In this document: in pieces, positions 4,522-6,025 of the stretch
Numbering within the stretch: the stretch's first letter is position 1
Layout: every line of letters starts with the position of its first letter
Assembly: GCA_049472395.1 (NCBI GenBank)
Contig: JBLIRR010000098.1
Coordinates: forward strand, 1 to 6,025
DNA: 6,025 nucleotides
Direction: 5' to 3'
Origin: JBLIRR01 sp049472395
Lineage (GTDB): Bacteria > SZUA-182 > DTGQ01 > JBLIRR01
Translations under genes and position numbers: made by a program
Notes under the pieces: model-generated
Told to the model about the DNA's origin: nothing
Databases searched by the model: none
The model's input: only the letters and a program-made list of their open reading frames with translations

Positions 4522-6025
4522 TCTTCCAGCACCTTTTTCTCAAGTTCAACCGTGGATTCCTCAAGTGCCAGAATATCGGCTTTGATCTCCGCTAATGAAC
4601 GAAGAGGCTTAAACTCATAGAAATATTTAGTAAAATTTATTTCATACCCTATTTTGGTTTTACTCTCATCAATCCAGGCATCGGGCACATGAGGTTTAAC
4701 TTCGCGCTCAAAATATTCATCAATGGTTTGTTCAACCAGTTTACCGCTCTCATTCTTTTTCAAAAAAGGGATATTCTCATAATCACGAAGCTCTTTATCC
4801 GCTTTTGGCTTACCCCTGCCATCTGTTTTTATATTCCCGTTTTTGATCTTTTCGGGCTGCTCAACCGTAACACGCCAATATCCAAAAAATGCATTCGGAT
4901 AGATTTTGCAGAATTCATTTTCTTCAAAGTCACCGTAGAGTTTCGTTATAAAACCAATTCCTCTATCATCACCATCTTCAGGAATATATTTTCGTTTATT
5001 TCCCAGGCTCCGCGACATCTTTTCCCAAAAGCGGTTATTATCTCGTGTGCCTGCTGCAATCATTTCTTCATCTTTGCTCCCTGTAGCATTTATCAATTGG
5101 ATTTTGAATTTTCTCTCTGCACTTTTGCGGTTGTTGATAATCCACACGTAGGTTGCAATGCCTGTATTGTAAAAAAGCTGATCCGGTAAGGCGATAATGG
5201 CTTCAAGCAGATCATTTTCGATGATCCATTTCCTGATATTGCTTTCTCCGCTCTCTGCCTGTCCTGTAAATAAAGGTGAGCCGTTAAACACAATGCCGAT
5301 TCGACTGCCATCTGATTTCATTTTAGAGATCATGTGTTGCAGAAACAAGAGAGAACCATCATTTATCCGCGGTGTCCCTGCCCCAAAACGCCCAGCAAAT
5401 CCCTTATTGTCAGCTTCATCTTTAATAATCTTTTGGGCCTTTTTCCAATCAACGCCAAAAGGTGGATTAGAGAGCATATAATCAAAATGCTCACCCTCCA
5501 AGCCATCAACCGTAAATGTATTACCAAACTTTATATTGGCTGGATTTTGCCCTTTAATGAGCATATCCGCTTTGCAAATAGCATATGATTCGGGATTGAT
5601 TTCCTGCCCAAACACCTCAAGTTTGGCGTTCGGATTAAAATCGTTTAAGTATGTCTCGCCGATTGAGAGCATACCGCCTGTTCCGCAAGCAGGATCATAG
5701 AGAGTCTTTACAATACCGGCTTTTGTTAAAATATCCCTGTCGCTATTAAAGAGTATATTTACCATTAATTTAATAACTTCCCGTGGCGTAAAATGCTCTC
5801 CTGCTGTCTCGTTGGATTGTTCTGCGAATCTTCTGATTAAATCTTCAAACACATAACCCATTTCGATCGGCTGCATCGTGGCAAAATCTATTTCCGCAAA
5901 TTGCTTGACAACCTGAAAGAGAATATCAGCCTTGGGATCATCCATTCGTTCTATATGGTCGTTGAAATTGAAATATTCAATAATCTCAAGGGCGCTTGCA
6001 GAAAATCCGTTTATGAAGTTTCTTA
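4518..6025 (-). CDS. hsdM: Type I restriction-modification methyltransferase subunit HsdM (5' end outside window)
   Basis: HsdM transfers a methyl group from S-adenosylmethionine to adenine N6 and forms the methylase with HsdS. The frame stays open from 4518 to the right edge, giving 501 visible residues. The ATG at 5945-5943 is not the true start: the preceding codons encode FINGFSASALEIIEYF, a conserved HsdM N-terminal stretch, so the start and most of the HsdM_N domain lie beyond 6025. Counting from that internal Met, GEHFTPREV is at 49-57, the SAM-binding motif DPACGTGGM at 84-92 (bases 5670-5696), and the catalytic motif NPPF at 160-163 (5457-5468), so the active site looks intact. The C-terminus contains GYEINFTKYFYEF and a charged helix (448-475) of the type that contacts HsdS. 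The 3' 130 bp are repeated at 3327-3456. The stop overlaps the rhuM start by 4 nt, making hsdM the first visible gene of the operon. Confidence 0.96.
   Translation of the reverse strand, partial: RNFINGFSASALEIIEYFNFNDHIERMDDPKADILFQVVKQFAEIDFATMQPIEMGYVFEDLIRRFAEQSNETAGEHFTPREVIKLMVNILFNSDRDILTKAGIVKTLYDPACGTGGMLSIGETYLNDFNPNAKLEVFGQEINPESYAICKADMLIKGQNPANIKFGNTFTVDGLEGEHFDYMLSNPPFGVDWKKAQKIIKDEADNKGFAGRFGAGTPRINDGSLLFLQHMISKMKSDGSRIGIVFNGSPLFTGQAESGESNIRKWIIENDLLEAIIALPDQLFYNTGIATYVWIINNRKSAERKFKIQLINATGSKDEEMIAAGTRDNNRFWEKMSRSLGNKRKYIPEDGDDRGIGFITKLYGDFEENEFCKIYPNAFFGYWRVTVEQPEKIKNGNIKTDGRGKPKADKELRDYENIPFLKKNESGKLVEQTIDEYFEREVKPHVPDAWIDESKTKIGYEINFTKYFYEFKPLRSLAEIKADILALEESTVELEKKVLEE
4519..4648 (-). 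repeat. hsdM 3'-end repeat, copy in the intact gene
   Basis: This is the parental-position copy of the 130-bp direct repeat shared with 3327-3456. It encodes the last 42 residues of HsdM (beginning YEINFTKYFYEF) and runs into the rhuM ATG. Exchange between the copies would excise 1192 bp holding rhuM and the truncated hsdS head and leave hsdM joined to yhcG with its tail intact. Confidence 0.95.

Noticed and set aside
3327..4648. 130-bp repeats as ends of an insertion sequence or transposon carrying rhuM
   Set aside because: The repeats are coding hsdM sequence, in direct orientation, with no transposase, terminal inverted repeats or short target duplication. Homologous or illegitimate recombination explains them better.
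4689..5189. 166-codon plus-strand ORF
   Set aside because: It lies wholly antisense to the conserved hsdM frame, and its sequence shows no recognisable domain.
4518..5945. hsdM starting at the ATG at 5945-5943
   Set aside because: In-frame codons upstream to the window edge encode conserved HsdM sequence (FINGFSASALEIIEYF), so this Met is internal.
1..6025. CRISPR array, tRNA, rRNA or riboswitch
   Set aside because: The window is almost fully coding; no regularly spaced short repeats or RNA-gene signatures were seen, and the only gaps are 93 bp and 20 bp.

Overview
The window is a compact bacterial accessory locus in which every convincing gene lies on the minus strand. It holds the modification and specificity part of a Type I restriction-modification (R-M) system with two unrelated cargo genes inserted between hsdM and hsdS, followed by a Fic-family gene. 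The DNA is AT-rich and most start codons lack a strong Shine-Dalgarno sequence. That is compatible with a Bacteroidota/FCB-type host, but it does not identify one and I leave the taxon open.

Reading in the direction of transcription (high to low coordinates): hsdM (N6-adenine methyltransferase, N-terminus cut by the window edge, 6025-4518); a RhuM-family gene (4521-3517); a 63-codon hybrid ORF (3520-3329); a YhcG/DUF1016 PDDEXK nuclease gene (3329-2292); hsdS (2271-940); a 93-bp gap with two matching AT-rich palindromes; and a Fic AMP-transferase-like gene (846-1) that runs off the left edge. hsdR is not in the window. From hsdM to the nuclease, adjacent frames overlap by 4, 4 and 1 nt, so these genes are probably one translationally coupled operon ending with hsdS after a 20-nt gap. 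fic probably has its own control region.

The most informative structure is the 63-codon ORF. Its first 22 codons are the start of an hsdS gene and its last 41 codons are the end of an hsdM gene, joined in frame at a 2-bp microhomology. The locus therefore reads hsdM - rhuM - [hsdS head/hsdM tail] - yhcG - hsdS. This looks like two single-cargo alleles (hsdM-rhuM-hsdS and hsdM-yhcG-hsdS) collapsed into one composite operon. The two hsdM tails form 130-bp direct repeats with 5 differences. The four within the aligned tail codons are all synonymous and the fifth changes the stop arrangement. The two hsdS heads form 66-bp direct repeats with 6 differences. Recombination across either pair would restore one of the simple arrangements.

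Functionally, HsdM and HsdS would form a sequence-specific methyltransferase and, with an HsdR encoded elsewhere, a restriction enzyme. The nuclease and RhuM are candidate accessory defence proteins of uncertain role. The Fic protein has an intact catalytic motif and an N-terminal autoinhibitory motif.
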